DNA of 64,000 nucleotides, from NCBI GenBank assembly GCA_025200525.1, contig CM045770.1, positions 128,926,200-128,990,199 of the forward strand, read 5' to 3'. The position numbers and the translations under genes were made by a program. Below, one piece after another: positions 36,289-47,333 of this stretch (positions within the stretch are counted from its first letter, which is position 1; each line of letters starts with the position of its first letter). Source of the DNA: Camellia lanceoleosa. Its lineage: Eukaryota > Streptophyta > Magnoliopsida > Ericales > Theaceae. The notes under the pieces were generated by a model that was not told the origin of the DNA, did not search any database, and worked only from the letters and a program-made list of their open reading frames with translations.

Positions 36289-36756
36289 TGTAAATCATAA
36301 AACATTATAACGCAGCAGATAAAATGTTTAGATCATACCTTTTAGCGAAGAACCTCGTGGGTAAATCACGTGCTTCCTGAATCTGGTCAATCATCCCAGC
36401 AATGGGGTGATATTACAATAGTGAATATCACCCACACAAATCACAGTGCAAATGGCTTGATCGTTGTTTTTGGGAGAGAGTCAGAGAAAGAGGAGAGTAT
36501 GGGAAAAAAAGGTTATGGGTAAAAACCCCATAACGTATCTGATATACGTATCTCCCATTATCAGATGTATATAATCAATAATAACCAATAAATATCTATC
36601 CATCTATCCATATCTATTGATATGATAGATATAGATATCCTGAATGGTTATCCAAATAAGTTTGAATTAAAATTCAAACTTACATGGATAAGGTTCAAGA
36701 GGTTCAGGTTCAAAAAGCTCAAAAGGCCATGCCACATGGGCGCCCAATTTCTAACA
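36289..36756 (-). repeat. LTR (5' in element sense)
   Basis: 468 bp. Perfect inverted repeats: GGGTGATATT/AATATCACCC near 36,404-36,433, GTTATGGG/CCCATAAC near 36,512-36,534, and AAGTTTGAAT/ATTCAAACTT at 36,658-36,681. Confidence 0.92.
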
Positions 36757-39700
36757 GACATAGTACGAAACACAAACATTTAGTTCAACATATGGGTTCC
36801 GAACAATAATGCAGATAGTCGCACTAGTATGCCGAATGGTTTGACTTTTGTATCTTCAACCCCAAATTGTGTGTTTAGTGCGTGTTTTACCCGATAGGAA
36901 TTTCCAACGAGTTTTCTATAATGGTAGATAGGAATTTTCAATGAATTTTTTGACGGTTTTCTTTGGACACCGTCAAGTCAATTCCTCAATTCGTTGAAAG
37001 TTTACAGGAATTTTAATGATGGACAGTTGATGCAATGTTCTTCACTGAGGCAATGGTGTCTATTGATGCAATTACTATCGGCGTTCTTTTCAACAAGAGA
37101 TGGACGGTCATCAAAAAGAGAAGGAGAAAGAGTGTGTAAAATTAGGTAGGTGTGCCATTGGGTGTGATAATATTATCAATAGCGGTAAATTTGGCATTAA
37201 GTATAGTGTTCAAAGAAATCTTATTGAAATTTAGGATTTAGGGTAGGGGCTCAAAGAAATGGGGGGTTTAAAGAATTTAGGTAGATACTAATAGTAGCCA
37301 TCTATTATTGTGGATACATTAGGAGGATTGATTGAAATGTCTTATTAGAAAGATGGATATGCTAATAAGTCCTTTTGACTTTTTGGTTCACCAAAAAGTC
37401 CTATTCACTTTTAATTGTTATCACAAAATTTTATTTTTTTAGTAGCGTTTTCATAGAAAGTGTCACTAATTGTTAATTTTTAGTGACAGTCAAAAAATTC
37501 TTCATAGAAAAATGTCACTATTTATCTTTTTTTTTTTTTTTTTTTACAATTAATTTGAAAAATCGTCACAAAAAGTTACTAATTGCCAATTTTTTAACAA
37601 CAAATTCATAAAATTGTCACAAAAAATCTTTTTTAGCAACGAGTTGACAGAAAATTTTGGTCTTTACAAACACTTGTAGAAAATAGTGATGCACAGATCT
37701 TTATAATAAGAGCGAGTAATTACCCTATAAATCTATGAGTAATGTGAATCTAACATTTTTCTGTTTGATAATTCATTTGGGATTTAGCATGGCTCTTTTT
37801 ATATGGAGATCTCAAATGAAACTATCTAAAGAGAGATACTGTTGTAGAAGACGTCAATTAGGCTTATTCGGCCCAATCACATCCAGCCCATTTTTTTGTG
37901 ATTTTGTTTTCAAGGTTCAATAAAAGAATATTGGATGACTTGGTTTGTGTCTATTTTTAGAGCAATCCTATCTGCTTTGTAGTATGTATGATGTCTAAAT
38001 ATCATTATTTGTTTTTTTATTAACTAACTATATTTTAACTTAGGATCATGCTATATTCTCACAAAAATCTCCTACAATAGACTTTGACCGGTGGAGTTTA
38101 TGAAGGGATATTTTTTGTGAGAGATTTTTGTAGGAATGAATCATTTTTCTTAGCTTATTGTATTTTTAATAAGATTTTTATAAGAGAGTTAGTATCCATA
38201 AAATTATTTTTTTCAATATGGTCAATTGACAATATAGCTTTTTTATTATTTTCATTTTTTTTTTAAATTTTAATGACAAAGGTGTTCGGAACTTCACCTA
38301 TTTTTATTTCTCATTAGATAATTACTAATTAGTCTCAAAGTGACCATTATTTTCGTAATCATAATAGTGTGAATAGGTTGCGAACAAATTGAGTTTTTGG
38401 TTGTCGGAGCTCGGTTTATTAAGAATTAGTTAAGTTTGAACACAAGTTAACTTGATTATATAAATGAGTTGAGGTTGAGCTTGAACAGAAAATTCAAATT
38501 TAAATTAATTTATCTATCAAAAGTATAAAGCGAAAAGTATAATTAAAATATAAAATAAGACTTATATTACTAATAAATTTGATCAATCAAATATATAAAT
38601 CTGCACAAATATCAAACATAAATATCAAAATAAAATACATTAATAAATATATATTTGATATATTATTAAAAATAAATATCAATTTATTTTTTTTGTATTC
38701 ATGAATCTTATCGCTCAGTTCAAATATTAATTAAGCTTGAAATCAAACTTGAGTTTTAATTTATTTATTTAGTAATTAAATTAAATTCAAATGAACTTTA
38801 AATAAGTAAAATTCAAGTTATTTATAAACGGGTCGTATACTGCCTTTTTTAAGTGCAAGGCATCATCAATAATTGTTGAAAGAATCACATTGATTGTGGA
38901 TATCCCTCATGGTTAGGTTTCACTTTCTTGAATGGAAAGAAGAAATAGAAAGGCGAAGCGATAGCGAACTACAAAAACTTTACTCCACATGTTGACAATG
39001 GAGTCACAGTCCAGTCTCTAGAATGTGGGCCCAAGAGGAACCCTTGGTGGGTCCTCCCAATTTATAACATGTCCATTTCGATCGGTGGGCTAGAAAGCAT
39101 GTCATATCATATTATGTGATATTTTCTTTGCCTGATTCTTGGGTAATTTATTACTTGTCCAATTATTTTTCTTTCTTATTATTATTTTTTTAAAATTTTA
39201 TTTTTAGTGAAATGAGTTTTTAATTAATGGAAAACATGATATATTGGTGCTAAGAAAAACGAATAGGATTTGACTTCTTTTAAATTATCATTTCAATTTG
39301 AGAGAACGTTTGAACTTGATAGGTTTATTTTGAAATCGATTTTGATGATTTAAACCGTGAACTTTTTAAGACTCGTTAAGTAGAATATTCACCCAAAAAA
39401 TAAGATGATTTGATATTGGTAATTATATATTTAAATCATATTTATTTAAAAAAATGGACAGCCAATATAATTTCATGAATAATCATCTATTTTTTGTAAC
39501 ATAAATTTGATTCAAACATATACTTACTTATGTCCGTTCATTTTAATTTTTTATATGACTATTCTAGTCAACGAGTCTTAAAAAGTGAACGGTTCGAATT
39601 ATTAAAACGGGACCTATAATGGGCTCCATAAAACCCTTAAATTCTCTCATGTTGATATCCCAACATGAGAGTGCAACCCATAAATATCACTTTTGTACTG

Positions 39701-40099
39701 TCATGCTATGTTGCATCTTGAATTTATTGAAGGGGAAAAAAAAAAAATGATAAGGTAGGAAAAATTAAGAGAAAAATGTTTTTGATTTTTTTCTGTTTTT
39801 TTTTCCTCCACTATTTGGTTGGATTGGGAAAATTTGAGAGAAAAAAAATGAATATACAGTTGTCTAAAAGAAATTGTTGGATAGATGCAAAAAAATTAAA
39901 TATGTATAAGTAATTTTCTTTCCTTTTTCCTCTTTTTATTTGATTGCATTAGAAAAATGAGAAGAAAATGAATAGATAAATGTCAAAAAAAAAAAAAAAA
40001 AAAAAAAGAAGAAGGAGAAAGTTAGTGAAATATTCCTCTCAAACTTTATGTAGTAGGAGAGATCTAAGATATTTTTTTTATTAGCTAAGGCCCCTCAAC

Positions 40100-40880
40100 A
40101 TTTTCATAGAGAAAATTTGACTTAAAAAAATTTTGCCCGACTCAAAGGAATTTCTCTGTGAAAATTGAAGGCTGTGCTTGGTTAAGTTTTCTAAAATTAA
40201 TTCCACCCTTACATTCTAATACTATGTTTGGTTTGAGTTTTCAAATCATGATTTTAAATCAATTTCAAAATATATTTTGAAAACATGTTTGGTAAAGCAG
40301 ACAGTTTTGGAATTTTTGGTCTACCTGGTCGTCTGCCTGGACGTCTTCCAGAATGTCCGGCCGATTGACCGGAACAATACTTTTTTTTTCTCTTTTTTTT
40401 TTTTTTTTTCAATTGCCAATCGCCACCTGTTATTTGGACCCAAAATTTTTTTTTTGATATTTTTTAAATATAGAAATTATTTTTTTAAGACCAAAATGAC
40501 AAATGATTTTTTGAATTGAATTTTAAAAAGAGTTTGGTTATGAGTTTTGAATAGAATTTTTAATAGAGTTTTCAGTTGTGTGTTTGGTTATGAGTTATTT
40601 TTTCAATTAAGTTTCGAAAACTCTTTTGAAAACTCATAACCAAACAAGTTTTCTCATTTCATATGACACATTAAAAATTCAAAATTCTTTTCAAAACTCA
40701 TAACCAAATAAATTTTCTCTTTTCAAATCATAATTCCAAAACTTAGAAACTCAAAATACAGCTCTATTCTCAAATCATAATTCTAAAACTCTACCAAACA
40801 CTACCGAAATTTCTTAGAGTCGGGATAAAATTTCTCTGAGTTGGGCAAAATTTCTTTATAGAAATGTTGAAGAATCTTAA
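40100..40880. repeat. Long imperfect inverted repeat (MITE-like)
   Basis: CAACATTTTCATAGAGAAA and ATTTTGCCCGACTC on the left pair with the complement of the right end (AGTTGGGCAAAATTTC, AGAAATGTTGAAG). The middle (40,520-40,740) has its own arms built from words such as GGTTATGAGTTTT and AAAACTCATAACC. No clean target duplication found. Confidence 0.55.
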
Positions 40881-40990
40881 TTACTATGAAAATATTATAT
40901 GTTATTTATCTTATAAAATCTTAATATCAGGGATTTTGAAAAAAATTTCTCAAAAAAAATTGGTTAGCTGCAAAAAATTAAATGTATATT

Positions 40991-41227
40991 AGGCCTCATT
41001 TGGAAACAAGCTATTTTAGTAACTTTTTAACTTTTTGGCTACAATATAAAGTAAAAAAATTAGTATATTTGGAATGAATTTTTAATTTTTTACAAAAAGA
41101 TATGCAAAAAGTATAGACAAAAGGAAATCTTTGACTTTTTAGTATAGATTATAGGCTTTTTGTTTTTTTTAAAAAAAATATTTTTTTGACTTTTTAGGTA
41201 AAACACTCGCATGCCAAACGAGGCCTT
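40991..41227. mobile_element. Short MITE with GGCCTCATTTGG ends, 237 bp
   Basis: The left tip AGGCCTCATTTGG and the complement of the right tip, AGGCCTCGTTTGG, are inverted repeats with one mismatch. No coding capacity. The superfamily (hAT or Harbinger type) is unsure because no clear target duplication is seen. Confidence 0.65.
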
Positions 41228-41486
41228 TGTAATTTCATTTCATTTTATTTCGCTTTCTTTTTCTTTTTCTTTTTTGATTTGAAAAATTCAATATAGCATG
41301 AATTTTTTTTTATAAATGAAACAACAATTATATATATATATATATAATTTTATTAAAAAAAAAATATGAAAAGGTGATTTCATTTTTTTTTTAGTTTGAC
41401 AAATTCAATATCTAAATATAGCATGGATTTATTTATTTTTAATAAAAAACAATTTTAAAAAAAATACAGCATTTTATTTAACTAAA

Positions 41487-41513
41487 TTATTATTATTATT
41501 ATTATTATTATTA
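41487..41513. repeat. (ATT)n microsatellite
   Basis: About nine perfect ATT units. Confidence 0.9.
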
Positions 41514-41613
41514 TTTGGATTAAGCTAGTTTTCTCATTGAAAATCCTTTAGAATGTATTAAGAAAATGATATATGAATGAGTAGCGGGAACTTCTAAATA
41601 CACCCATTTAATT

Positions 41614-42894
41614 TTTTTTTTTTTTTTTGAGCGGCAAAGAAAAATTTCATTTAAACAGCATGAAATTAAGAGTACATGAAGATGACATGCTTCGAAAGAG
41701 ATTTGGAAAGTATAAAAATACCCCTACTACTGCTACTTGCATCTATACAACCAACCCCTTAGCCTCTCGATTTTTTAAACAAAAAAAAGTTAAGAAGGAC
41801 TTAATTAGAAAATAAAATACAAGAATCCCCACATAATCAACCCACCAAAACACCCAAAACAAACCAAATAAACTAAACCAACACCCAAGCTGCCTAGACC
41901 ACCCAAACTAAAGTTTAATCACCAACCCACTCTGCCAAGACCCACACCTCTGCAGCTACAACTCCTAAAGCCTTCACCACCCACGCCTACTCTGCTGCCC
42001 ACGCCACCCCTAAGATGCTGCAACTTCCAACACCCAAAGCCTGCGTTGCTGGCCACGCCACAATGCCTACACCAGCCACACCTAAGCTATTAACCGGACC
42101 GAGAAGGCTCCATAGGCAACACCAGGAAAAAACTTGAAGATGTTTCGCTGCTGCCCACGCCACAAGCAACCACTCCCATAGTGCAACTCCCCTGCTGCAA
42201 CTCGAGAAGACTCCAAGCTGCTTCAACTGCCCTGCTGAAACTTGGCATTACAGCTCCAACAAAAGTTGCCAAAAATAGAACAACACCCACTGCCACTACT
42301 AAACTCACCCACAGATCAACTCCCACCAGGACTTTTTCTTACACCTCTCTTCTTGCTCACACTCACTGCAGCCCCATGCACCGACCAACGCCCACTGTAG
42401 ACCCATGCACTGCCAGGACACCTCTATACACCCACTGCAGACCCATGCACTGACCAACTCACACTGCAGACCCATGCACCACCGGGACACCTCTAAACAA
42501 TAGGAATAAGTTCACCCCTCAAACTCTCACTCGAATAGGAGCGCTCGAATGAAAAACCAGACAGATCTGGATCGACTACGACACCCAAGTTCTGCCCAAA
42601 CAAAGCATCAATACATCTCCACCAAATCTGAATCAGAGTTCATCCCTCAAAATCCTACTCACAAAAGAGCGCACGAATGAATGATAAAACAGTTAAACTG
42701 GACCCCGAAACACCAAAACAAATTGTATTGCAGTAACACATACACACCAAGGTGGGAAAAATGGGGGAATCAAGTTTATTGAAGGAAAAAGCTAACAAGC
42801 AAACATAGGAAAAAGAACAAGCTAGGCCAGCCGACCATCATGGCCAAAGGCGGCGGTCGGCTGGCCCAAAAAAGAGGCCTAGGGCAGAGGTTTT

Positions 42895-42925
<31 letters not shown>

Positions 42926-42961
42926 TTTTAGAGAGAGAACTTGGTGAATTTGGATTTTTAT
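41614..42961 (-). mobile_element. Non-autonomous poly(A) retroposon, 1,348 bp
   Basis: A perfect 13-bp target duplication, CACCCATTTAATT, lies at 41,601-41,613 and 42,962-42,974. The plus strand starts with about 15 T, so the element reads on the minus strand and ends in poly(A) after TTTCTTTGCCGCTC, like the 3' ends of plant L1-type LINE copies. Its 5' end carries a (CT)n tract (complement of 42,897-42,922), like a plant 5' UTR. No reverse transcriptase or endonuclease is seen; the open frames are short and G/T-biased. Either a LINE-derived non-autonomous family or a reverse-transcribed host RNA. Confidence 0.8.
42360..42495. repeat. Tandem repeat inside the retroposon
   Basis: About four units built around CACTGCAGACCCATGCAC with spacers CGACCAACGCC or CGGGACACCTCTAAAC. 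Confidence 0.75.
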
Positions 42962-43182
42962 CACCCATTTAATTTCTTGATATACCAATCACTTGCATTG
43001 TAAGCATGTACATTATGAAAAAAAATCGTATGCATGTATTAAGAAGCTCTCATAAAGAGTTGATTAAATTCTCGAGTGTTTTATTTTGTATAGAGTGTTT
43101 TGCACATGGACATGATAAGCGACCAAAACTACCCTTCCAAGCTTCCAACAACTATAAATGATTTGTACCACCAATAATGGTG

Positions 43183-43334
43183 CAGAAAAAACTTGGCGTA
43201 TCAGTAAAGCTACCTTTGGTGACCTAATGGTCACAGGTTCAAGTTGTAAAAATAGTCTCTCCGTTCGAGGGTAAGGTTGCATATATCAATCATTTCCCAG
43301 ACCCCGTTTAAGTGAGAGTTTCATACACTGGTAT
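43183..43334 (+). mobile_element. Au-like SINE, 152 bp
   Basis: Flanked by a perfect 14-bp target duplication CACCAATAATGGTG (43,169-43,182 and 43,335-43,348). The head is tRNA-like, with an A-box-like CTTGGCGTATCAGTAAAG and a B box GGTTCAAGTTG (43,236-43,246). The body has TCTCTCCGTTCGAGGGTAAG, GTTGCATA and CCCAGACCCCGTTTAAG, matching the Au SINE pattern of many flowering plants. Pol III transcript, mobilised by LINE enzymes. One of the cleanest calls in the window. Confidence 0.9.
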
Positions 43335-43348
43335 CACCAATAATGGTG

Positions 43349-44578
43349 AACTATCTTGGCAGGAGAATTGCCAAAAAAGACCTAATGCCTAAGTCTGATT
43401 GATGATAATCAGACCAAGAATATACAGAATCACAAGAATTTTAGGGTTTACGTACTTGATATTGAGTGCCAAAAGAACTTTTCTACGCTTTGCTTCCTCC
43501 TTTTATAATTCCCTAAGGTTTCGATTAACATGATTAACTTTAAGACTTATCTAGGATCCGTTGTTGACCTAATGAATTTTTGTGTAGATTCTGATCGGTT
43601 GAAGAAAAAGTTCAAAGATCTTAACATTACCGAGCTGGAGATAGTATTGAGATTCTGTCCCCCAGTATTGTCACTGACTCCTTAATTATGAATTGAACTA
43701 ATAGTATTCAACATCCTGAAATAGTGGGGTTACTGACTTCCTCTGAGAGTCGTCTGAATGAGATCCTTACACATCCCTACCGAAGACACATCTTGTTCGA
43801 CTAATCCAAAACAAGTGATGGCAAAAATACATAAGATTTAAAGCCTGCTAATCCAGAAACAGGCAAGCAACCAGCAAGCCGAGCTTCAAATTATCCACCA
43901 GGCAAATGGAGTCACCTCCATTTCCTCCACGGTTCTTTCCCTTGCATCAACTGGAATTGAGTTATTCCACACCAAAGCCTGTCTGGTTAAGAGGAGTTGG
44001 GCTGACACTGGTAAGAACCCCATTATTGAAATCAAGCAAGTTGAAGCCCTTGGAAAGGGTGATCAACCCATCAAACTTTGGAAACCCCCAATAGTGCACA
44101 AGGGTTGGGATATCACCGTTGTTGACTTTGTGGAAAGGAATTCAAGCTCAGTTCCAATTTGTTGAATACCCTTCTTTTCCCCCCAACATTGGTAAGTTAC
44201 GAGCCATGCTTTGTTAATTTTTCTCCCCATTAACAAAAAAAGAAAAAAAAAAAAAGAAGAAAAATATTTATACAAAAATTTCATATAATCTGATGCAAAA
44301 AGTAAGTTCTTATTTACTCTATATAGAGGTGTGATTTTTGGTTAAAATAGTGACTGCATATTTGTGAGAGTAAAAAATAAATAGTTTCATTCCAAGCAGA
44401 AAATGTGCAGAATCCGAGCATGATACACTTTGGCGAGTAGAATAGCAGGTCTATAAGACTAGGGGACCAGGATCAGAGGTCGAGGTCCAAACATGTAAGT
44501 CCTGGACTAGAGGACTAATTCCAGAGGACCAGGACCAGAAGAGTCCAAGGGACCAGGGCTAGAGGTGCAGGACCAGGT
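43349..44578. other. Unassigned, less AT-rich region
   Basis: Contains the open stretch described at 43,846-44,170. The last 125 bases (44,455-44,578) are degenerate AGGACCAG words just before the Gypsy LTR. Nothing else is recognised. Confidence 0.4.
43846..44170 (+). pseudogene. Possible gene remnant, 107 open codons, unassigned
   Basis: One frame is open from about 43,846 to a TGA at 44,165-44,170 with no convincing start codon. It reads QQAELQIIHQANGVTSISS, then ELFHTKACLVKRSWADTGKN, then PIKLWKPPIVHKGWDITVVD. The amino-acid composition is protein-like, unlike the low-complexity frames nearby. I do not recognise the family. It may be an exon fragment of a host gene or of an old retrotransposon. 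Confidence 0.3.
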
Positions 44579-45098
44579 GTAACAACCCCGACCTGTGATT
44601 AATTGATTAACCATGATTAATTATGCCTAATAAGTAATTAAGGTAAAATCCTGAGTTAATGACATGTGCATTGCATTATTTGAGTTCATATCTGTTTGCG
44701 ATAGGAATATTTGTTTGTGTTTCTGTTTCGTTCTGCAAATTGAAGGCCTTATCGGCATCTGATTACGAAATTGACTTAATTTATGTGCTATTTAGGATTT
44801 TTAGAATTTTACGGTAGGTATGATTGAAATTCGATTCGGAACGATTAACTTAGAATAATTTAATGTCTAATTGATTAGTTTGATCAACAATTTAATTACA
44901 CTATTAACTAAGGCTATATAAGGCTCCCATATGTGTTTCACCTCTTTTACTCAACACACTTTTGAGCCTACACAAGCAAACAAACATGAGAGAGGGAGAG
45001 ATCTGAGCTTAACTAATGAATTTGGTAGAAATTGAAGGAATTGGACTTAGAAACACAAGGATCAAGCTTCTAGCTCTCTCATTGACAAGCCTATGTAA
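44579..45098 (+). mobile_element. Tekay-like Gypsy LTR, 5' part
   Basis: Starts TGTAACAACCCCGACC, a common start for chromovirus LTRs. A TATA-like GGCTATATAAGGCTCC lies near 44,910. The text changes at about 45,098 to Ogre-like LTR sequence, and the LTR appears to resume at 58,668. That the two parts are one LTR is inferred from order, strand and the following primer site and gag. Confidence 0.6.
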
Positions 45099-45716
45099 GC
45101 CATGATAGCATGCTTGTCATGAGGCTATTTGTTTATGTGATATAACTGCCCGAATGCTTGTGGGTGAAGGTTGGATTACTTGACTTGGAACAATTCATCA
45201 TAGTCCTCATTTTAGCCTACTTGCGAGTAGCAAACTTCAAATCATTTTCACAAATGAACATGCAATGTTTTGTTCCAACTTAGGCGATCCAGTCTATACT
45301 TGAATGCCATGTGAATCACATAATAATTCTAGGTTTAATAACCGGAATAAGAGCACATGTGTTTTCAAAAACAGGATATCATGCTTAGTACAGGACGATC
45401 TTTGATCGGGCGAGAGGGGGTGCTCATTGCATGACGTTCCCCTCTCGTACCCAAGTTCCTGAGCCGAGGTAACTTTGGTGATGATGGACACGTGGCCTTA
45501 GGCACGAGTCAGGGTTTCCTAAATTCCCCCAAAACAAAATATTTAGGTGGTGACTCTGTATCTGGCAAAGCAGTCCATGTTTGGCACTTCTTTATAAAAA
45601 TTAGTTTTCCAAAACGATTTGCCGGATTTGAACTATTTGGTGATTTATCGGTCTTGCATTGCACTTTGTGAGATTAGATTTAGAACCGTGACATTGAGTT
45701 CGAACTGTAGTAGTAA
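45099..45716 (+). repeat. 5' LTR of the Ogre-like element, 3' end only
   Basis: Matches the last 0.6 kb of the other LTRs (CCATGATAGCATGC, TTGGAACAATTCAT, CGTACCCAAGTTCC, TTTGCCGGATTTG) but lacks the first 3-4 kb and the final 25-35 bases: the text leaves the LTR just after CGAACTGTAG. No primer site is recognisable behind it. Confidence 0.8.
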
Positions 45717-45902
45717 GCCCAAATGAACAAAATAGATTTTTGCACCCATTTCGCACGCGCGGGGGGCCGTGGCGTTCGGGTATGTCTACACAGTGTTACC
45801 TTCGCCGAAGGCAAGGCAAAGAAAGGCCAGTCAGGGCTCACTGGTTCAACTGATCCGACAGTCACCAGCCACATCACCTTTGTTCTAACTCAGCAGACCG
45901 TG

Positions 45903-47330
45903 ATGGCATATAGTCTGGAAGAAGTTGTGGCCATGACAGCGGCATTAAATCATGGAACTGCTATGCAAGATGAGACCAATGATGAAACGCAACGCCCATC
46001 TGGGCATCTGCCTCACATTCAGCTTCGGGACCCCAGTCTAACTTTGACCCACTTCCGCCAGCTAAAGATTTGTAGGGTCCAAATTCCCAAGAAAGGTTGA
46101 CTCAAGCTCAGGTGTTCAGACCCCTAGTGCAGCCTAATGAGAGGCTTTATCCCCTTGATGTTAATGAGCTCAATCCGACTGCAGTGAAAATTGCGAACCT
46201 TGAGAAGCAATTCAAAAAGACACAGGGCCTTAACTCCATTCCCGACATTGAGGATGGGTACATCGAGGCTGCCGTACAGCTCCTAGACAGATTCAAAATG
46301 CCACATATTGACCGTTTCGACGGGTCTGGCGATCCTATGGTACATATCCGGCTTTTCTTGGATGTCCTGAAGCCGATGGGTCTGACTAAGCCACAGAAAC
46401 TCTCTCTATGGAAGAACCTTGTCGGGTGTAGCAGAACTGGGAAGAGTTGGCTGAGGCCTTTGTCGATCAGTATTCTTACAATACCTAAGTTGAAATGACC
46501 ACTTAAGAGCTAGAAGCTACCCACCAGAATCCTACAGAGCCTTTTGTGGAATTTGTTGTGAGGTGGAGAGCAAAGGCAGCATAGATGACAGATCGCCCTT
46601 CTGAGAGGGATCAAGTGCGGATAGTGGTGCAAAACCTCGAGCATGATATGTTACAAAAGTTGATAGTCGCTCCACTATTCACTTTCAAAAGTTTGCATGA
46701 ACGGGGGTTTAGGTCGAGAATGCGTTCAACAGTGGGATCATTCCCAGAATAGTGAACCGATAAAGAGGGTTTTTGCAGGGAGTATCAATGCTGGTAGTAG
46801 CACTATTCCCAAACCCACTGAAATCAATATAGTCGCCACAACCGACCCTTTTGATAAACCAATCCTATAAACAGCCGGCCTAACCCGAGCTTAGGGTAGA
46901 CCTTTCACCCCCCTCTATATGAGCCTAACCAGTGCACTAAAAGTCTTGATGGAAAGAGGGTATCTCAAACCCCTTGATCCTCAACCTCTGCCTGACCCAC
47001 TCCCTGCCAGGCATAACTACTCGAAGTATTGTGTGTACTATCAACAGCGCGGTCATGGCACTGATCGTTGCTACCGTCTTCGTCATGAGGTCCAAAATCT
47101 CATCGACAACTGGACGATAGCTCCACCTCCAGATCCCAATGACCAAGTAACTTATCCGCACCTCAATCTAATCCATACAACGCCATCCGGCTATAACCCC
47201 AGCATATATATCACCCCAGCCCATTTATCCAAGCTGGAGGTGTTCTTTCTAGTCAACATGGACTTATACATGATGGATGCATTTGAACGAACCCTAACCA
47301 TCTCAAACCCGTGAACCCACTACTCCTGAC
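45903..47330 (+). pseudogene. gag: Gypsy gag (Ogre/Tat-like), frameshifted
   Basis: Would encode the capsid/nucleocapsid protein. From ATG 45,903 (MAYSLEEVVAMTAALNHG) it continues in a second frame at 46,097 with KMPHIDRFDGSGDPMVHIR, the gag N-terminal signature, then in a third frame with QNWEELAEAFVDQYSYNT and EPFVEFVVRWRAKAA, QNLEHDMLQKL, the retrotransposon gag core. Several stops occur at Trp, Gln or Leu sites. At 46,919-47,314 TSALKVLMERGYLKPLDPQP leads into a zinc-knuckle-like CVYYQQRGHGTDRC with EVQNLIDN, the usual Tat gag C-terminus. Family clear, product dead. Confidence 0.85.
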
Positions 47331-47333
47331 CTA

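Larger units (their letters stand above)
29816..36756 (-). mobile_element. Copia retrotransposon, young insertion, defective coding region, 6,941 bp
   Basis: Two 468-bp LTRs differ by only three transitions by eye (about 99.4% identity) and are flanked by a perfect target duplication GACAT (29,811-29,815, 36,757-36,761). The primer site lies at the right LTR and the purine tract at the left LTR, so the element reads on the minus strand. The interior is about 6.0 kb, but the only clear protein match is the end of reverse transcriptase, and the rest is full of stops. The insertion is thus recent while its genes look long dead. Copy A of the duplication is the empty site. Confidence 0.9.
27257..39833. 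repeat. Segmental duplication, copy B
   Basis: Direct copy of 8,053-17,293. It carries a 6,941-bp Copia insertion (29,816-36,756) absent from copy A; removing it and its target duplicate leaves about 5.63 kb, matching copy A's 5.55 kb after its own insertions are removed. It supplies empty sites for the three copy-A insertions at 37,410, 37,470 and 39,152. The hairpin (38,054-38,137) and the long inverted repeat (39,345-39,605) are shared with copy A. Confidence 0.85.

Noticed and set aside
42090..42490. Open frames on both strands in the retroposon
   Set aside because: Short, overlapping, with no domain and biased composition; no reverse transcriptase or host protein seen.
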